Source: Chitinophagaceae bacterium DXS
GTDB lineage: Bacteria; Bacteroidota; Bacteroidia; Chitinophagales; Chitinophagaceae
DNA length: 64,000 nucleotides
Direction: 5' to 3'
Assembly: GCA_030345135.1 (NCBI GenBank)
Contig: CP128386.1
Location: 3,249,677 to 3,313,676, forward strand
Numbering within the stretch: position 1 is the first letter of the stretch; each line of letters begins with the position of its first letter. This document shows positions 34,300-44,007 of the stretch, piece by piece. Under the pieces are notes generated by a model. The model had not been told where the DNA came from. It saw only the letters and a program-made list of their open reading frames with translations, and made no database searches. A program made the position numbers and the translations under genes.

Positions 34300-35364
34300 A
34301 TGAAGTTTTACCATTACTGTTTGCCCGGTCTTTTGATATTATCCCTGTTAAGCTGGAAAAAGAAAGATCCGAATGTAACCACATCTATCGTTTCGCATGG
34401 ACAAATGCCCAATGCTATCAACGATAAATCAGGCAATCTGCATCTGGTTTATGGCAATGGGGATAGCATTTTATACTGCATGTCAACCGACGGCGGACGT
34501 AATTTTTCAAAACCTTCGTTGGTTGCAAAAGTCAACAACCTTATGCTTGCTTATTCCCGTGGACCGCAAATAGCAGCAACCGAAGCGGGTATAACCGTCA
34601 TGGCTTCTAACACCGGAGGCGATATATTTTCATTCACCAAAACTTCGCCGGAGCGATGGTCCTCACCTACAAGAGTGAACGACATAGACACTGTTGCTAA
34701 AGAGGGATTAATGTCCCTAAGCGGTGATAAAAACCTATTGTATGCGGTATGGCTTGATCTGCGTGGAAACAAACGCAATAAGATAGTGGGTGCAAGCTCA
34801 ACGGATGGCGGCAAAACATGGTCGAAAAACAAGCTCATTTATTCATCGCCCGATAGTACAGTATGTGAATGTTGCAAACCTTCAGTGTACGTAAAAAACA
34901 ATACGATAAAGGTTATGTTTCGCAACTGGCTGCAAGGCAATAGAGACTTATACTTAATTCAATCATTGGATAATGGCGTTAGCTTTGGCCAGGCGACGAA
35001 ACTGGGCACGGAAAGCTGGGCGCTGAACGGATGCCCCATGGATGGTGGTGGGATCACAGTAACGGACGATGGCAAAACCGAAACAGTCTGGCGCAGAAAG
35101 GCTACAATATACGCCGAAGAGCCGGGCAAACCAGAAAAAGAAATTGGTGAGGGCAAGAGTTGCGTGATCACAGCAATAGCAAATAATATAACGTACGCCT
35201 GGGTCAACAAAGGTGAAATTACGTGCCTGTTACCTGGCGGAAGTAAAGTTACGCTTGGTAAAGGAAGCTTTCCCGTTTTAAAACCTGCAAACAACAAAGC
35301 AGTGCTTTGTGTTTGGGAAGACAACAAGCAAATAAAAACTGCAACTGTTGCGTTAAAAGATTGA
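34300..35364 (+). CDS. BNR/sialidase-like repeat secreted protein
   Basis: 354 residues with an N-terminal hydrophobic signal (HYCLPGLLILSLLSW). Asp-box motifs STDGGRNFS near 65 and STDGGKTWS near 170, plus a weaker LDNGVSFG near 230, identify a six-bladed BNR-type propeller. Sialidase catalytic residues (the Arg triad, Tyr/Glu pair) are not obvious, so enzymatic activity should not be assumed. CECCKP near 192 gives a local Cys cluster that could bind metal or form disulphides. The gene stands alone before a large terminator-like inverted repeat. Confidence 0.7.
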   Translation: MKFYHYCLPGLLILSLLSWKKKDPNVTTSIVSHGQMPNAINDKSGNLHLVYGNGDSILYCMSTDGGRNFSKPSLVAKVNNLMLAYSRGPQIAATEAGITVMASNTGGDIFSFTKTSPERWSSPTRVNDIDTVAKEGLMSLSGDKNLLYAVWLDLRGNKRNKIVGASSTDGGKTWSKNKLIYSSPDSTVCECCKPSVYVKNNTIKVMFRNWLQGNRDLYLIQSLDNGVSFGQATKLGTESWALNGCPMDGGGITVTDDGKTETVWRRKATIYAEEPGKPEKEIGEGKSCVITAIANNITYAWVNKGEITCLLPGGSKVTLGKGSFPVLKPANNKAVLCVWEDNKQIKTATVALKD

Positions 35365-35384
35365 GATTTGTTTGCAAGCATAAT

Positions 35385-35508
35385 CTCTGTGCAGCTCTGT
35401 GTCTGCTCAGTGCTCTTTGTGTAACTATAATTGTTCATGGTATTGAATGAAAATTATGGTTACACAGAGAAATACAGGAGAAGGCACTGAGTTTCACAGA
35501 GTTTTTTT
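35385..35508 (+). terminator. Large imperfect inverted repeat followed by a T run
   Basis: The arm 35385-35425 (CTCTGTGCAGCTCTGTG...TTTGTGTAAC) pairs imperfectly with 35459-35501 (GTTACACAGAGAAATAC...TTTCACAGAG) and seven T follow. It lies 20 bases after the BNR gene stop. Related CTCTGTG-type strings occur at 23510-23560 and 28280-28320, so it belongs to a dispersed family. Confidence 0.5.
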
Positions 35509-35535
35509 AATACAAGAAAGAAAAACCCTTTGTTG

Positions 35536-37995
35536 TTACTCTTTCCGGATCCTTTCACTTTCATCCGAACTACCATTGTTTTGCTTTTCTTTTTTACCTG
35601 CTGCTCTGCCAAAAGATTTTGAGTACGTGAGTTTTACAATTGGAAACCTGGTTGATTCAGGATTGTATATAACATGATTGGTGATATGAAAAGCTTCATC
35701 GGTAAGAGCTCCATAGTAGGAATGAATATGAACGCTTCGTAACAGATCGCTTGCGGCAAGTTGAAGTGTGCCCCAATTGTTTTTGAGTTCTTTTTTCACT
35801 CCCGCATTTAAGGCGCCAAAGCCACCCATTTTTACAGAGCCATTATAAGAAGATCCGTTATACCAACCCGATAATTCAAATGAGAAACTGCGTGGAAGTT
35901 TAAATGATTGGGTAAAATTAAAAGAAAATCCGAAATAAGTTTTTTCAACAGGACGCTTAGTGTAGTCAAGTTTAAACATTCGCGGTCCGCCTGTATAAGT
36001 ATAGCTCATATTCCACCAGTTATTTACTTTTAAAGGTATGGTAGCCTGAAAGCTCATATTATTTTGCCATAACAGGTTTTGAGGCGAAACGAATAATATA
36101 TCACCCGATGGGCTTTCTGTCAATTGATATCTTGCAATTGGATTAACATCCCTGCTCAGCAACACAGAGAAAGCATAGCTTCTAAAGGAATAACCCAGCT
36201 TGAGGTTATGTGTTATTGTCGGTTTTAAAAACAGGTTGCCGGTGTAAACAGCGGTGGGATCACTGTAGCCTACATAAGAGGCCAGATCATTATATGTCGG
36301 ACGCGTTATTCTTTTTGTGTAAGACAGTTGCAGCTCAGATTTATTTTTCAGTTTATGCGTGACCGAAATATTTGGAAATAGCATGCCTGATTTTCGTTCA
36401 ATCACGTGTTGTTTTGTATCAGGTTCGCTCATGTAGGTAGAAGAATACTCGTAACGCAATCCGGCGACAAGATTGGTAGCAGTGCTTAACTCAACATTTG
36501 CCGACGCATAGGCTGCGCCAATGCCCTCTTTCATAAGAATGCCGCTGGCGCTTTCCGAACGATTTACCCATTCACCGTTTACAAGGCTTTCAATCCCTGA
36601 ATGGCTTGATACATTGGTGAATGTGCCTTTAAATCCAGCTTCAAGTTTAATCCTTTTTGAGAGCTGCCTTGTATAATCCATTTTGCCAACAATAACGTTT
36701 ATAGAAGTATTTGCAAACGTTCGCTGACTGGGTGAAAAAAGACTGTCATTATTGTTTACAACAGCACCTTCTTTGGTAACAAAAGAGCTACTGATAACGG
36801 CCGGACCATTGTTATTGAAGTGTAGGTAATCGGCATCAAACAGAAGCTTTTCACCGCTTCCCAATTGTTTTTCCGCATACACAGATGCAAGCATATTTTT
36901 CCAGCGGTCGGTACCGGCATTCGTTCCATCAAAAAATAAAATTGAATCTGGCATAAGTCTGTAGGTGGAATGAGAATAGGTGGTGCGTAGGTCGTGGCTC
37001 GAATTGTACGTTATATTGGCCCCTACTGTGGTGTGTGGAGTTATTTTATACTCAATACCGGCAGTCGCTGCATGGTTGCTGAGGCTGGCCTTAGTAGTAT
37101 CATGCAACCGGACATCCAGCTGCCCACCAAATAACTGCATGTTTTGATAGCTCACTATATCGAGATCGCTATATGTTTTGTCGCGGGAAAAAGTATAAGT
37201 GCCATAAAGGTTTATCTTCTTTGTATTGTGAGCAAGGTTTATACCGGCAGTTGCCTTTTGTGCCCAACCATAACCGGCCGTGACGTTGACAGATCCGCTC
37301 GTCCCATAATTTTTATTTTTCTTAAGTACAATATTGATGATGCCCGCATTACCCTCAGCGTCATAGCCGGCCGGTGGCATAGATAATAGTTCAATTTTTT
37401 CAATATCATTGGCACTCATACTATTTAAAAAATCTATGATCTGTGCAGAAGACATTCGTAAAATTCTTCCATCGATCATGATGAGTACACCTGATTTGCC
37501 ATTCAGGGTAATGCCGCCGTTTCTATAATCTATCAAAATGCCCGGCGATCTTTGAAGCACTTCAAGTGCACTGCTGCCCTTTGATAAAATACTGCTTTCA
37601 ACATTAACGATTGTGCCTGTGGTTGTTTGCTGATACAAAGCTTTTTGCGCCTTTACCACAACGGTTTCCAATTGTTGTACACTTTCTGTCAGAACCTGTG
37701 TTCCGAGATCTTTATTTTCCTGCCCGCTCGATGTTTCAAAAGACGTGATATATGTTGAGTATGCAACGCTATTTATTCTGATAATGTATTGCCCCGCGGG
37801 AATTTTCTCCAACCGGTATCTTCCGTTTTCATCAGTGATGGCGGTTTTAAGGTTGGTTGAGTCTGCTGCATAAAGGAGCTGGACGTTAGCAAAGGCAATG
37901 GGCTGACCGTTAACCTTTGTCACCCGGCCGGACACCTGGGCGTGTGAAATGTCCAGCGCACAAAATAAAACCAGGATAATGAGCATACATCTCAT
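35536..37995 (-). CDS. Outer-membrane beta-barrel receptor (OMP_b-brl_3 type) 2
   Basis: 819 residues from the ATG at 37995, where MRCMLIILVLFCALDISHAQ gives a signal peptide; the frame is open 27 codons further upstream. A carboxypeptidase-regulatory-like domain (VSGRVTKVNGQPIAFANVQL) covers about 21-105. It is followed by a plug region with LEVLQRSPGILIDYRNG and a MIDGRIL segment, INIVLKKNK at the plug end, and a barrel to the C-terminus. The tail ends in a charged stretch (AAGKKEKQNNGSSDESERIRKE) instead of an aromatic residue, unusual for an outer-membrane barrel. It is divergent from the sensor kinase at 38377, which may be linked to its control. Confidence 0.85.
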   Translation of the reverse strand: MRCMLIILVLFCALDISHAQVSGRVTKVNGQPIAFANVQLLYAADSTNLKTAITDENGRYRLEKIPAGQYIIRINSVAYSTYITSFETSSGQENKDLGTQVLTESVQQLETVVVKAQKALYQQTTTGTIVNVESSILSKGSSALEVLQRSPGILIDYRNGGITLNGKSGVLIMIDGRILRMSSAQIIDFLNSMSANDIEKIELLSMPPAGYDAEGNAGIINIVLKKNKNYGTSGSVNVTAGYGWAQKATAGINLAHNTKKINLYGTYTFSRDKTYSDLDIVSYQNMQLFGGQLDVRLHDTTKASLSNHAATAGIEYKITPHTTVGANITYNSSHDLRTTYSHSTYRLMPDSILFFDGTNAGTDRWKNMLASVYAEKQLGSGEKLLFDADYLHFNNNGPAVISSSFVTKEGAVVNNNDSLFSPSQRTFANTSINVIVGKMDYTRQLSKRIKLEAGFKGTFTNVSSHSGIESLVNGEWVNRSESASGILMKEGIGAAYASANVELSTATNLVAGLRYEYSSTYMSEPDTKQHVIERKSGMLFPNISVTHKLKNKSELQLSYTKRITRPTYNDLASYVGYSDPTAVYTGNLFLKPTITHNLKLGYSFRSYAFSVLLSRDVNPIARYQLTESPSGDILFVSPQNLLWQNNMSFQATIPLKVNNWWNMSYTYTGGPRMFKLDYTKRPVEKTYFGFSFNFTQSFKLPRSFSFELSGWYNGSSYNGSVKMGGFGALNAGVKKELKNNWGTLQLAASDLLRSVHIHSYYGALTDEAFHITNHVIYNPESTRFPIVKLTYSKSFGRAAGKKEKQNNGSSDESERIRKE

Positions 37996-38119
37996 ATTGT
38001 GGCTATTTAAAAATGTGATGTGATAATGAAAAACAAGAACAAAGAAACAAACGCCATAACAGTTAAGAATGATCAAATGACAAAGCGTCGTACTGAATTG
38101 ACAAGCCGCATAAATTATA

Positions 38120-38240
38120 AGGCATAAGGTTTGAGGTATCAGGTATCAGGTGTGAGGTGTCAGGTTACGATGTTCAACTCTTACTATCTTACATGTCTTA
38201 CTATCTTACATGTCTTACTGTCTTACATGTCTTACACGTC
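38120..38240. repeat. Short tandem repeats between receptor and sensor kinase
   Basis: A degenerate GGTATCA/GGTGTGA series at about 38129-38165 is followed by three 17-bp units (TTACTATCTTACATGTC) at 38181-38231 plus a partial copy. They occupy the divergent promoter region. Confidence 0.7.
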
Positions 38241-38376
38241 TTTTATATACCCATAAGATCAGCTCGTCAAGTATTTCCGTGATTTCGTATAGTGTGGCCG
38301 AAAAAATCTCCAAAATCTGCGTATTTTGTAATAGTTCTTGCGGCGCCATAATCTCACATCAATAAATTCATGGCAA

Positions 38377-39522
38377 ATGAAAATCACCACTCGCCAAAAA
38401 GAAGGTCAAAACTGGATTTCAAGGTATAAATTATACCAGTTCCCTTTTTGGCTGTTGTACAATTACATCTGGTGGGTTGTTGCAGTTGGAGATCCTGTTG
38501 TTGTAATGAAGAATCTGCTGTTTACGCCTTATTCCATCAAGTTCTCCTTTTATGTTGTCTTCCAAACGATAGCCGTTTGCATAAACCTGTATTATCTTCT
38601 GCCAAAATATCTCGCCAAAGGGCGTTATGCGTTATATATCAGCTACCTGTTATTGATTACTTTAGCCACCTCGGTAATAATAGTATCGGGTTATTTCTTT
38701 AGCGCTTTTTTATCAGGAAGACCGATAAGCAATCTATATGGAAAAAATGCATCTTTCTTTTCCTTTTTCTCTACTGCATTGCCATCAACCATGGCCTCTA
38801 TGACGCTTGCACTGAGTATCAAACTCACAAAAAACTGGATTCAAACGCAGCGTCATCAACAATTGCTTGAGAAAGAAAAACTGGAAACAGAGTTGAAATT
38901 CCTGAAGTATCAATTCAATCCGCATTTTCTTTTTAACAGTATTAATTCAATATTTTTTTTGATCCATAAAAACCCTGATAAGGCATCGGATTCGCTGGCC
39001 AAGTTTTCAGATCTGTTGCGTCATCAGCTATATGAATGTAACGACAATCAGATTCTGTTAGACAAGGAGATTTCGTATCTGCACAATTTTATAGAGCTGG
39101 AAAAGCTCAGGCAAAATGATCGCCTCAGGATCGACTTTCAATTAACAGGTTATCATGCAAAGCCACTGGCTATTGCTCCTTTTATTTTAATGACGTTCGT
39201 TGAAAATGCTTTTAAGCATGTATCCAAACATACAGACGAAGTCAATTGGATCGCTATCCGGTTGCATATAGACCAGACACATTTACTGCATTTTACTGTT
39301 TCAAACAGCACATCGCCAAATGCTTCCGGAGATGTTGTTGACTATGGAGGAATTGGTCTGCATAATGTTCAACGAAGGTTGGACCTGATCTACCCAGGAA
39401 AATACAATCTAAAAATCAATAACGACGGCAGCCGGTTTGATATTGAATTGTTGTTACAAACAGAAGAGGCAGTTAGCGGAGATGGAATACAATTAAAACC
39501 GGACCTGGCATTGGCTATTTAA
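38377..39522 (+). CDS. LytS/YehU-type sensor histidine kinase
   Basis: 381 residues from the ATG at 38377; a TTG at 38338 is also in frame. Four membrane helices lie in the first ~155 residues, then a helical linker (QQLLEKEKLETELKFLKYQ) and the family signature QFNPHFLFNSINSI with the presumed phosphate-accepting His183. The ATPase domain has MTFVENAFKHV (N box) and GGIGLHNVQRRL. There is no separate periplasmic sensor domain, so the signal is probably read in the membrane. The response regulator gene follows after 20 bases. Confidence 0.9.
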   Translation: MKITTRQKEGQNWISRYKLYQFPFWLLYNYIWWVVAVGDPVVVMKNLLFTPYSIKFSFYVVFQTIAVCINLYYLLPKYLAKGRYALYISYLLLITLATSVIIVSGYFFSAFLSGRPISNLYGKNASFFSFFSTALPSTMASMTLALSIKLTKNWIQTQRHQQLLEKEKLETELKFLKYQFNPHFLFNSINSIFFLIHKNPDKASDSLAKFSDLLRHQLYECNDNQILLDKEISYLHNFIELEKLRQNDRLRIDFQLTGYHAKPLAIAPFILMTFVENAFKHVSKHTDEVNWIAIRLHIDQTHLLHFTVSNSTSPNASGDVVDYGGIGLHNVQRRLDLIYPGKYNLKINNDGSRFDIELLLQTEEAVSGDGIQLKPDLALAI

Positions 39523-39542
39523 AACATTAATACGGTAATGTG

Positions 39543-40271
39543 ATGATAAATTGCGCAATTATTGATGATGAACCACTGGCCCGCGAAGGCTTAGCGAATT
39601 ATGTAAGAGAAATAGATTTTTTGCATCTTACAGCTACATGTGAGAATCCTGTTGAGTTAACGGCTGTATTAGACAAACATACTGTTGATCTTATTTTCCT
39701 GGATATTCAAATGCCCAAAATGAATGGCATTGAATTTCTTAAAATTACACAGAAACCGCCAATGGTAATTATTACAACTGCTTTTCCGACTTACGCGTTA
39801 GAAGGTTTCCAATTGAACGTGCTGGATTATTTGCTGAAGCCTATAACGTTCGACAGGTTCTTTAAGTCAGTAACCAAGGCAAAGGATTATCATCAGCTCA
39901 TCTCCAGCAAGGCATTAAACATTCCTTCAAAAGAAAACGATGCACCCGATTACTTCTTTATTAAGTGCGGCAACAAATATGAAAAGATCCAGATAGCCGA
40001 TATACTCTACATAGAAGGAATGCAAAACTATGTAACCATTTACACGGTTAACGGAAAGTTTATGACATTGCTGTACTTAAAAAACCTGGAACAGAATTTA
40101 GACAGCCAATCATTCATCCGCGTACATAAATCCTACATCGTTGCCATCGACAAAATACAGGCGATTGATGGCAGTGAAGTGCGAATTCAATCCCACAATA
40201 TTCCTGTCAGCAGAAATTACAGAGACCAGGTGATAGAACAAGTTGTAAAAAAGAAGTTGTGGGTGAAGTGA
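39543..40271 (+). CDS. LytTR-family response regulator
   Basis: 242 residues from the ATG at 39543 (a GTG one codon earlier is in frame). The receiver domain has acidic residues D8/D9 and the phosphorylation site D54 in LIFLDIQMPKMNG, with TAFPTYALEGF and LKPI downstream. A LytTR DNA-binding domain fills about 140-240 (FFIKCGNKYEKIQIADILYIEG, VHKSYIVAIDKI). It should be phosphorylated by the upstream kinase and bind direct-repeat sites. Its targets are unknown; the divergent receptor gene is a candidate by position. Confidence 0.92.
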   Translation: MINCAIIDDEPLAREGLANYVREIDFLHLTATCENPVELTAVLDKHTVDLIFLDIQMPKMNGIEFLKITQKPPMVIITTAFPTYALEGFQLNVLDYLLKPITFDRFFKSVTKAKDYHQLISSKALNIPSKENDAPDYFFIKCGNKYEKIQIADILYIEGMQNYVTIYTVNGKFMTLLYLKNLEQNLDSQSFIRVHKSYIVAIDKIQAIDGSEVRIQSHNIPVSRNYRDQVIEQVVKKKLWVK

Positions 40272-40321
40272 GGAGCCGGAATGCCCGGGCGCAAACATAT
40301 AGCCCTGCATGAAAAAAAGAA

Positions 40322-41698
40322 TCACGACTTTTCAAGCGCCAGTTCTTTAATAACCTGATTAGCTACGATGAAGCCGCTGTCTAATGCGCCACTGATATGT
40401 GTATGATAAGACATTTGGTCACTATGATATAATACTTCCTCTCCAGCCTTAAATATGTTTTTATCCAAAGGCTGAGAAAGTAACAGCCGGGCCTGAAAGT
40501 TATTTCTCGAGGCGGCACTGTAAGCTCCCAAAAAGTATTTGTCTTTATTCCATTGAGACAAATAAGAGTCTTTACAGTAGTCGAAAACAACCTTACCAAA
40601 AACTGACGCCAGAATTTTTAGAGAAGCATTCCTTGCATACGCGGTCCCCTTTTTCTCGTACTCAAGCGATTTTTTCCCACCAACAAAATTTATTAGTATG
40701 TGTTTGCCGAACATCTTCAAAGCAAGAAAATTGGCATCCCTATTTAGCCGGTTGCTTCTGATGTTTATATGTGTGAAACTGCTAATATGGTTTTCGTCGA
40801 AAAAAAGTTCGTCCATTAAGAGAATATTCTTGTTCAGGTAGCCCATTTGAAGACTGTTGATCACGCTGACCTTTTCTTCCGGCAGAGCGATCCTTTTTTC
40901 CTTTATCCATGATTTCAGAACGCCAACAGAAATTGTTATTACAAGCATCTTAGTGCTTAGTTCGAAAGTCGCATTCGTTATTGAATCTCTGCAGGCAACT
41001 AAAATACTCCCCTTTTCGCTTTTAACAGATATAACTTCCTTACTGAAGGAAATGTAATTTCGAATTGACCGGGCATACGCCTTAAGTAATGTGCCCATCC
41101 CGTCCTGCGGAAACAAACCAGGATTAGACGGCATTGTATTGATATAATCCATGAATGATATCTCTTCTGCATCTAAACCCGTGTCAGTGTTGGAATATAT
41201 GGTTGAAATAAGAGAGCGGCATAGATCGTCATTGAATATTTTAGAAAACGCATCTTTTAGTGAGATATCGGACGGTAACTCCCTTCGTTCAATTTTTTTG
41301 ATCGTGTTTTCAATTGTTGTTTCTATGGCATCATTCGCTTTGTTTACCAGGCTTTCTTTTATTCTTTGTCCATTTTTGTAAAGTCTGAAATTGGGCTTTT
41401 CATTCTCCCGTATAAACCGGAAGTCATTTTTTCTTGCAAAACTGATGAGATCAGCTGCGCCCCAAAATTCTTCATGTAAATTTTGAATTCGCAACAATTT
41501 TTCGGGCAAATGAAGGCACATGCCACCAACATCGCCAAACTTATTGTTAAACCTGACACGACCTCCAACTGCGTTCAATGCTTCAAGGCATATAGTGTTG
41601 GTATAACCACGGTTAACCAGCTCTTTCATGCACGCAATCCCTGCAGCTCCGGCACCAACTACTATTACATCATAGTCGAACCTTCTTTTTCTCATCAC
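40322..41698 (-). CDS. FAD-dependent amine oxidase-like oxidoreductase
   Basis: 458 residues. The N-terminal VIVVGAGAAGIACMKELV is a Rossmann fold with GxGxxG for FAD, followed by LEALNAVGGRVR, the second FAD-contact motif of the monoamine oxidase family. The C-terminal SGALDSGFIVANQVI resembles the closing FAD motif, with Gly-Ala in place of the more usual Glu-rich version. No signal peptide is present, so it is cytoplasmic. Substrate is unknown (amine, amino acid or polyene desaturase-like reactions are possible). It is convergent with the LytTR gene. Confidence 0.75.
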   Translation of the reverse strand: MMRKRRFDYDVIVVGAGAAGIACMKELVNRGYTNTICLEALNAVGGRVRFNNKFGDVGGMCLHLPEKLLRIQNLHEEFWGAADLISFARKNDFRFIRENEKPNFRLYKNGQRIKESLVNKANDAIETTIENTIKKIERRELPSDISLKDAFSKIFNDDLCRSLISTIYSNTDTGLDAEEISFMDYINTMPSNPGLFPQDGMGTLLKAYARSIRNYISFSKEVISVKSEKGSILVACRDSITNATFELSTKMLVITISVGVLKSWIKEKRIALPEEKVSVINSLQMGYLNKNILLMDELFFDENHISSFTHINIRSNRLNRDANFLALKMFGKHILINFVGGKKSLEYEKKGTAYARNASLKILASVFGKVVFDYCKDSYLSQWNKDKYFLGAYSAASRNNFQARLLLSQPLDKNIFKAGEEVLYHSDQMSYHTHISGALDSGFIVANQVIKELALEKS

Positions 41699-42078
41699 TA
41701 AACATTTGAGTTGGTTATCAAAACAATATCTAATGTACTGCGCCGGCAGCTTATTGTCAAGGAACTAATATGAAAGCTTTTTCTTGCAGTATCAGCAGCT
41801 GTTCATTTTTATTTACGCGAAGTCCGGCCATGTATTAGAGCATCGCATAAATTATCTTTTCCCAAAGTATCCATCATGGCCCTGTCTTGAGCCTGGGACT
41901 TTGCGTCTTAAAACAACAAACAAACCCAAAGACAGTCTCCAAATATATTTATTACACTGTGCCAGCCTCCGAAATCTGTTTCACCATGGAACTAGCAATC
42001 GTAATGAAATTGCCAAACTAAAATAATTCAATGGGCAAATGCACTAAATTAGAGGTTCTGCTCCATATACCCATAAAT
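41699..42078. other. Gene-free upstream stretch
   Basis: About 380 bases between the amine-oxidase start and the first TetR-like operator. I see no convincing coding frame, RNA gene or repeat here. Confidence 0.4.
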
Positions 42079-42094
42079 TATACCGATTGGTATA
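42079..42094. promoter_or_regulatory. TetR-like operator 1
   Basis: TATACC-GATT-GGTATA is an inverted repeat with 6-bp arms. Its TTGG overlaps the position of a -33 element relative to TATATTTG at 42112-42119, so a bound repressor would block that promoter. Confidence 0.6.
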
Positions 42095-42119
42095 TTACAA
42101 AATTTATTTCCTATATTTG
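42087..42119 (+). promoter_or_regulatory. Promoter of the thioesterase-fabF unit
   Basis: TATATTTG at 42112-42119 matches TAnnTTTG. TTGG at 42087-42090 lies 21 bases upstream as a -33-like element inside operator 1. The leader to the ATG at 42241 would be about 115 bases. Confidence 0.5.
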
Positions 42120-42214
42120 TCAATCATTTTACCATCATTGTGTAACTTAATAACAAACGAAGCACTTTATAATTGAATGAAGGGAAATCAGCGAACTATT
42201 TTTTTGTTTTTAAA

Positions 42215-42230
42215 TATACCAGTTGGTATA
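42215..42230. promoter_or_regulatory. TetR-like operator 2
   Basis: TATACC-AGTT-GGTATA has the same arms as operator 1 and lies ten bases before the thioesterase ATG. Confidence 0.6.
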
Positions 42231-42240
42231 ATTAAATGAT

Positions 42241-42735
42241 ATGACAACAAAAAACAGATGCAGAACCTACGCGTGGGACGATCCGCTCGCCGGTGCGTCA
42301 AAAGCAAGGACAATGTCCGGCATGGAATACCTGCAGGCAATGAGTAGCGGCGAAATTCCTCTTCCGCCACTGTTATATACCCTTGGTTTTAGTAAGCCGG
42401 AAATTGCCGAAGGAGAAGCTACATTTTTGTTTGAGCCTCAGGAGTATCATTTCAATCCTTTAGGCAGTGTTCACGGCGGCGTTATTACAGCTGTACTTGA
42501 TTCAGCAATGGGATGTACGCTGCAATCCGTTTTGCCGAAGGGCACGGGCTACACAACGTTGGAACTAAAAGTAAATTTTCTAAAAGGGATAAACCTTCAA
42601 ACGCCTGTTCTTTCTGCCACAGGAAAAATCATCCACAAGGGTAAAACGACAGCCCTTGTTGAAGCTGACTTACGCGATAAGGAAGGAGTAGTTTATGCCC
42701 ATGCAGTGTCGACATGTTTGATGTTCAATTTTTAA
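42241..42735 (+). CDS. PaaI-family hotdog thioesterase
   Basis: 164 residues with one hotdog fold. The motif FNPLGSVHGGVITAVLDSAMG near 77-97 holds the HGG turn and the Asp of PaaI-type acyl-CoA thioesterases, and the later VNFLKGI strand fits too. It should hydrolyse a CoA or ACP thioester in the cytoplasm. It is followed after three bases by a ketoacyl-synthase gene, and both are preceded by TetR-like operators. A role in fatty-acid or aromatic-acid metabolism under acyl-CoA-type control is a reasonable inference. Confidence 0.85.
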   Translation: MTTKNRCRTYAWDDPLAGASKARTMSGMEYLQAMSSGEIPLPPLLYTLGFSKPEIAEGEATFLFEPQEYHFNPLGSVHGGVITAVLDSAMGCTLQSVLPKGTGYTTLELKVNFLKGINLQTPVLSATGKIIHKGKTTALVEADLRDKEGVVYAHAVSTCLMFNF

Positions 42736-42738
42736 AAT

Positions 42739-43983
42739 ATGAAAAGAGTTGTTATTACCGGACTTGGCGCGGTTACGCCATTAGGCAACAGCGTTACTGA
42801 ATTCTGGAACTCACTGATCAATGGTGTAAGCGGGGCAAACCTGATCACCAAATTTGACGCTACCAATTTCAAGACAAAGTTTGCCTGCGAGGTCAAAAAT
42901 TTTGATCCGCTGCAAACCATGGAAAAAGCAGAGATTAGGAAATATGATCTGTTCACGCAATACGCACTTGCATCGGCTTATGAAGCTGTATCGAATGCAG
43001 CAATAAACTTTGACACACTTAACAAAGACAGGATTGGCGTTATCTGGGCGTCCGGAGACGGCGGTGTTTCTACTTTTGAAGAGCAGTTCGCCGAATACAA
43101 ATCGGGCAACGGAATACCGCGTTTTAATCCCTATTTCATCCCGAAAAGGATCATCAATATTGCATCAGGCATTATCTCTATCAAATACGGTTTACGGGGC
43201 GTGAACTATACAACAGTAGCAGCATGCTCTGCAAGCAATACAGCGATTATTGATGCATTCAATTATATCCGTTGGAACAAGGCCGACATGATCATTACAG
43301 GCGGCTCGGAGGCATCGATTACAGAAAGCTCCATAGGCGGATTTAACGCCTCCAAAGCAATGTCCACCAACAATGAAAATTATTTGCAGGCATCAAGGCC
43401 TTTTGATATTGAAAGAGATGGCTTTGTATTAGGTGAAGGTGCAGGCGCCATTATTCTTGAGAGTTATGATCATGCGATGAAACGGAATGCACCAATTATT
43501 GCCGAGATCGTTGGAGGCGGATTGGCAGCTGATGCGTATCATATAACAGGCACACATCCCGAAGGCGCCGGAGCCCAATTGGGCATGAAGCTGGCACTGG
43601 AAGAAGCCAATATATCACCAGGCGAGGTTGATTATATTAATGTGCATGCAACATCCACACCTACAGGCGACCTAAGTGAACTCAAAGCAATTGAATCCGT
43701 ATTTGGTGTAAACCCACATGCTTCAATCAGTGCAACAAAATCCATGACGGGGCATTTGCTTGGCGCAGCCGGTGCAATAGAAGCTATTGCATGCATAAAA
43801 GCAGTGAGTGAAAACATTATTCCTCCAACAATCAACACAACGCAAGTAGAACGTGATTTTGCAGATAAGTTCGATTTAACATTAGGCGCATCAAAAACAA
43901 AAGAAGTAAACTTTGCATTGAGCAATACGTTTGGGTTTGGTGGACATATTGGTTGTTCGGTGTTTAAGAAATATAGTTCATGA
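42739..43983 (+). CDS. fabF: Beta-ketoacyl-ACP synthase II (FabF family)
   Basis: 414 residues, the normal FabF length. Catalytic Cys163 (VAACSASNTA), His303 (HATSTPTGD), Lys334 and His339 (KSMTGHLLGAAGA) are all present. The enzyme condenses malonyl-ACP with acyl-ACP in fatty-acid or polyketide elongation. Its pairing with a thioesterase and flanking TetR-like operators suggests a specialised or stress-regulated copy instead of the housekeeping fabF, which usually sits next to acpP. No acpP is seen here. Confidence 0.88.
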   Translation: MKRVVITGLGAVTPLGNSVTEFWNSLINGVSGANLITKFDATNFKTKFACEVKNFDPLQTMEKAEIRKYDLFTQYALASAYEAVSNAAINFDTLNKDRIGVIWASGDGGVSTFEEQFAEYKSGNGIPRFNPYFIPKRIINIASGIISIKYGLRGVNYTTVAACSASNTAIIDAFNYIRWNKADMIITGGSEASITESSIGGFNASKAMSTNNENYLQASRPFDIERDGFVLGEGAGAIILESYDHAMKRNAPIIAEIVGGGLAADAYHITGTHPEGAGAQLGMKLALEEANISPGEVDYINVHATSTPTGDLSELKAIESVFGVNPHASISATKSMTGHLLGAAGAIEAIACIKAVSENIIPPTINTTQVERDFADKFDLTLGASKTKEVNFALSNTFGFGGHIGCSVFKKYSS

Positions 43984-44007
43984 GATAAGGGAAGTTTTTT
44001 CGTACAA

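Noticed and set aside
41990-42010. GGAACTAGCAATCGTAATGA resembling a piece of 16S rRNA
   Set aside because: The match is only to a short GCTAGTAATCG-like string; flanking sequence does not fit rRNA.
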